A model generated the notes under the pieces. That model had not been told where the DNA came from. It saw only the letters and a list, made by a program, of their open reading frames with translations, and did not search any database. This document shows, piece after piece, positions 60,611-64,000 of a stretch of 64,000 nucleotides of DNA. This DNA is from Sapria himalayana (Eukaryota > Streptophyta > Magnoliopsida > Malpighiales > Rafflesiaceae), in the NCBI GenBank assembly GCA_029783825.1, contig JAREIK010012209.1, positions 35,001 to 99,000 of the forward strand. The letters are read 5' to 3'. The translations under genes and the position numbers were made by a program. How positions within the stretch are numbered: position 1 is the first letter of the stretch; each line of letters starts with the position of its first letter.

Positions 60611-61240
60611 CAGACTTCTTATCTGAAAACATTTCCAGAAGATTGATATTATATAAAAACTATTAAAGTATATGATCAATAATATCATAACTTCCAGGAG
60701 ACCACATTTCTAGGAGACAACATTTCTAGGAGATCGATCTTATATACTTTTTATATATAATATAATTCTATATAAAAAATGGTGCACCAAAATCATATGA
60801 ATATTTGTCATTCACATTTATGGAATTTTTTAAAATAAAAAAATATATGTTTTTTGGGCTTCTTGTTAGTTGGCTAGAATCGAACCAACAATTGAATTAT
60901 GTCTAATTGTTGATGATAATGCCCAATGGAAGATATACAGTTAAAAATATATATATATTTTGGAGTGATGTATCATGTGTAGTGCATGTATGTGACACAT
61001 CACACATCATAATGATTGGAATTGTAGGTGCGACATCAATAATGTAAAAAATTTGGTCAAATTTTTTATTTGATCTTGAGTGAAATCAAGTTAAACAAGC
61101 ACATGATTAATTAAAAAAATCACATGTGTGGTACTGTAGTTTACATGCCATTGATATGTCATATTTTTTAAAAATCCAACAAGTGAGATTGGGCACCAAC
61201 TTGGATCGAGTTTAATGTTTATGTCTTGCTCGAAGGCATG
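60611..61240. other. AT-rich DNA, nothing recognised
   Basis: A short repeat CCAGGAGA/TCTAGGAGA occurs at 60640-60740. No other feature. Confidence 0.4.
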
Positions 61241-61370
61241 ACATACGCATGATCAGAGTCATTTTGTCACTCGGTATCAATTAAGCTTGGGCACACGTAT
61301 TCCAGGCACGAGTATGACCATGTTGGGCCAAGCCATGGGTTTGGCCGAGGATGCCAACCCATTAGCTAAG
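61241..61370. other. Possible right end of the old hAT element
   Basis: A short GC-richer patch with GGCACGAG, TTGGGCCAAGCC and TTTGGCCGAGG resembles hAT subterminal sequence and lies about 0.7 kb after the relic transposase. No terminal repeat or duplication was identified. Confidence 0.35.
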
Positions 61371-63190
61371 TGTGAATTTATAGTCATTAAATTAGGACAT
61401 GTCCAAGGTGCATGCATAAATGCAAAATTTAAAATGTAATAAAATAATGCTTCACATCAAAATATTCTAAGAGTGAATTTTTAACAAATTGTCATTGATC
61501 ATCTCACATGGGTGGATAGATGACTACCAGCATTTTCAATAAATATGGATCATTCTTTGAAGGTAATATACAAGTCTTTGTAAACTTGTGTTTAATGATT
61601 CAAAAGCCAATGCACATCATCATGAAACATTTCTTTTTAAAATTTGCATCCACATTAAGCTTGTCTACACAATAAAAACTCATGTTAGTGCATACTAGTG
61701 TTTAAAACATTCTATTCTTTTACAAAATATTTTCTGAAACCATAAATTTTTTTTGTAAAATTAAAGTTAGGGTTAAAATATCTTGAATTATCTTGAAGTT
61801 TAGTTCATATCAGAAAGTAGGGTTAAAATATTTTTTTTAGAATAAAAATTCTGTGATTGACATAATGTTAGAAAGCAAAGTGGAAATATTATTATTATCA
61901 TAATGGACCAAAAAATGCATCATAGAAATTGAATTGTACATAAACATGATTATCATTTAAACAAATATGAAGTAGAAGATGATACAAAACAAATAGTCAA
62001 AAAAAGATAGAGAAAAAAGTATCTAATGCATGATTCTTGAGTTTGCTCATGAACCCTATACTTTGATTTTGTTCTTGATCCCTCAATTTCAATTCTTCTT
62101 TTGATTCTTTTCTAGACCCTATTATAGTTGAAAAAATTGAAGTTATTGGTGAGTGTCAATAATTTACCATGATATTAAAGTGTATCAAGACATTAAAAAT
62201 ATATAAAAAAATTCATGTTAATGATTAAAAAACTTTCATTAATAACTTAGATTTTCATTTTCTAATAAATAAAAAAAAACATTCCCATGATTCTTTTAAT
62301 AAATAATGTCAGCCTTTTTAAAGTATGACATGTCATATTTGTGAATTATAAGTCATATGATATTATTATTTTAAAAGTGAATCCATAAAATCATAGAAGT
62401 TTTTTGTAGTGATGTGATTTATTTATAAGTATTAGTGTCTTAGAGTTGCAAGATTGCCCTCGAGCTCTACCACATTGTTCCTTATTTTAATGTCAAATTT
62501 CATCCATGAGTGCCATAATAGCTTGGCGTCTATTCCATATGGTGTTACTTAAAGTCAAACCTTGAGTGAAGACACCATTGTGGTGCCATATCAAAAGAGT
62601 TATCGCCCTATGTCAATATTTATGCTTCCTCATAAAAGTAGTATACTTTCTCAACATTGTGCTTGTTTAGAAATTAAAGCTATTATAGTTAATGCAATAG
62701 TGTTGAATTAAGATAGTTGATGTGTTATGTTAGGCTGAATTATAGTCTAATGGTGATATGGAACAATCATATAACAAATTACCATATAAAAAGAAATAGT
62801 TAATGAAATCAAATTCTTTAAAGAAAAATTAGCATTCAGCACATACGTAACTTAGTAAAATAGTTTAATTTCAGTCATAATTCTTTCCATTACATTATCA
62901 AATTCTTTAGGAAATAGTAAAATACTTTTATATGTAAAAGATTAGAATAACATAATCATAGTTTTCATGAATTGTGCTTGAGTGACCATTTAAACCAATG
63001 TCTCATGTAAAATTTAGGATTTTATTTTCAAAAACAAAAAATTGGAAAACACATCTTTTGTAAATGAAAAAGGAAAAATATAATTTTTTATCACATGCCC
63101 TTGTAGTGCTAAGGTAGCAATGTGCTAGCAAAGTTAATGTATTATCTTGGAAGATGTCTTCATATGTGGCATGTAAATGTGGCAACCAAA
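61371..63190. other. AT-rich DNA, nothing recognised
   Basis: No recognised motif, terminal repeat or RNA gene. The frame 63003-63284 on the - strand is the antisense of the pyrimidine tract that follows. Confidence 0.45.
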
Positions 63191-63199
63191 TATATGTTC

Positions 63200-64000
63200 T
63201 TTGACTTCGCTTTCTTTTTTTTTCTTTTTTTTCTTCTATTTTTTCACTTTCTTCTCTTTCATTTATATCTTTTCTTTCTTTCATTACATTTATTTCATTA
63301 TTACTTCTATTGCCTTCCTTTATTTTCTTTCTTTCCTTTCTTTTCTTTATTGTCTATCTTTACTTTTTTTCTTGTCTTCTATTTCTTCTATTTCTTCTAT
63401 TTTTTCTATTTCTTCTCTTTCTCCACTTTCTTCACTTTCTTCAATTTCTTCTTTTTCTTCTCTTTCTCTTTATTGTCCTTATACTATTTCTTTTCTTTCT
63501 TTTCTATTTTTTCTTTCTTCTCTTTCTACCCTTTTTTTCTTTATTCTCTCTTCCTTTTTTCTATTTCCTTGCTTTCTTCTCTTTTCTTTCTATTATTAGT
63601 TCACTTTCTTTTATTTTTTCTCTTTTTTATCTTTTTTCCTCTTTTTCTCTTTTTTTCTCTTCTCTTTATCTATTTTCCTATTTTTTCTCTTTATCTATTT
63701 TCCTATTTTTTCTCTTTCTTCTCTTTCTTATCTTTCTTGTCTTTCTTCTCTTTCTTATCTTTCTTGTCTTTCTTCTCCTTCTTCTCATTCTTCTCTTTCT
63801 TCTCTGTCTTCTCCTTCTTCTCATTCTTCTCTTGCTTCTCATTTTTCTCATTTTTTTCATTCTTATCTTTCTTTTGTTTTTTCTCCTTTTTCTCATGCTT
63901 CTCATTTTTCTTTTTTTTCTCTTTCTTCTCATTTTTCTTCTTCTTCTCTTTCTTCTCATTCTTCTATTTCTTCCCATTCTTCTCATTCTTCTATTTCTTC
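63200..64000. repeat. Polypyrimidine tract (TTTCTTCTC)n, runs off the window
   Basis: About 0.8 kb of almost pure C and T on the + strand, with TTCTCTTTCTTCTC-type local repeats that become more regular towards the end. The - strand is polypurine, so the 102-codon Lys/Arg/Met frame at 63678-63986 and the 140-codon Ser/Phe frame on the + strand are artefacts of composition. Confidence 0.95.

Noticed and set aside
63678..63986. 102-codon Lys/Arg/Met-rich - strand frame
   Set aside because: Product of the polypurine strand of the C/T tract; no codon structure.
1..64000. tRNA or rRNA genes
   Set aside because: None could be recognised by eye; the tRNA-like matches at 34145 and 37096 are retrotransposon primer-binding sites.

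Overview
The window is AT-rich nuclear DNA of a land plant, most likely a flowering plant. It holds a 16-exon cytosolic enolase gene of plant type, a short intronless gene carrying a plant-specific motif, and relics of plant L1-type LINE, hAT, CACTA, Ty3/gypsy and Ty1/copia elements. The species cannot be fixed from the sequence alone. Only two protein-coding genes look intact: enolase on the + strand (7087-10369) and a 247-residue protein on the - strand (51483-52226). Nearly all other recognisable coding sequence is decayed transposable element.

Layout. 1-4.55 kb: a decayed gypsy gag-protease region on the - strand, with its primer-binding-site relic near 4.53 kb. 5.1-6.56 kb: microsatellites and a 63-bp duplication. 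6.56-10.4 kb: the enolase locus, including one GC-AG intron. 10.8-13.8 kb: a possible MITE, an orphan promoter-like block at 12.24 kb and unassigned AT-rich DNA. 13.8-24.6 kb: a four-layer nest. A minisatellite of about 38 bp is split by a full-length but dead L1-type LINE. The LINE is split by a short hAT element, and that is split by a 3.7-kb hAT of the same family. Both hAT copies have perfect 8-bp target-site duplications. 25.2-29.9 kb: a decayed CACTA element (TNP2-like and second ORF). 31.3-32.95 kb: GTGGTCAC-rich DNA and an AT-rich irregular satellite. 32.95-48.7 kb: a copia element carrying a gypsy element inside its gag.

50.2-53.5 kb: a 20-bp minisatellite of about 34 units, the second gene, and GAGCTC-rich low-complexity DNA on both sides of that gene. 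54.5-56.3 kb: a second CACTA fragment, inverted relative to the first. 56.4-61.4 kb: hAT-like GC-rich ends, a 5'-truncated LINE tail, a 0.68-kb inverted repeat with arms about 95% alike, and an old hAT transposase relic related to the younger one at 16-19 kb. 63.2 kb to the end: a polypyrimidine tract.

The genes do not form a pathway. Enolase is a housekeeping glycolytic enzyme and the second gene is of unknown function. The clearest story is insertion history, which can be read from duplications, interruptions and relative decay. All family calls come from reading motifs by eye; no database search was possible.
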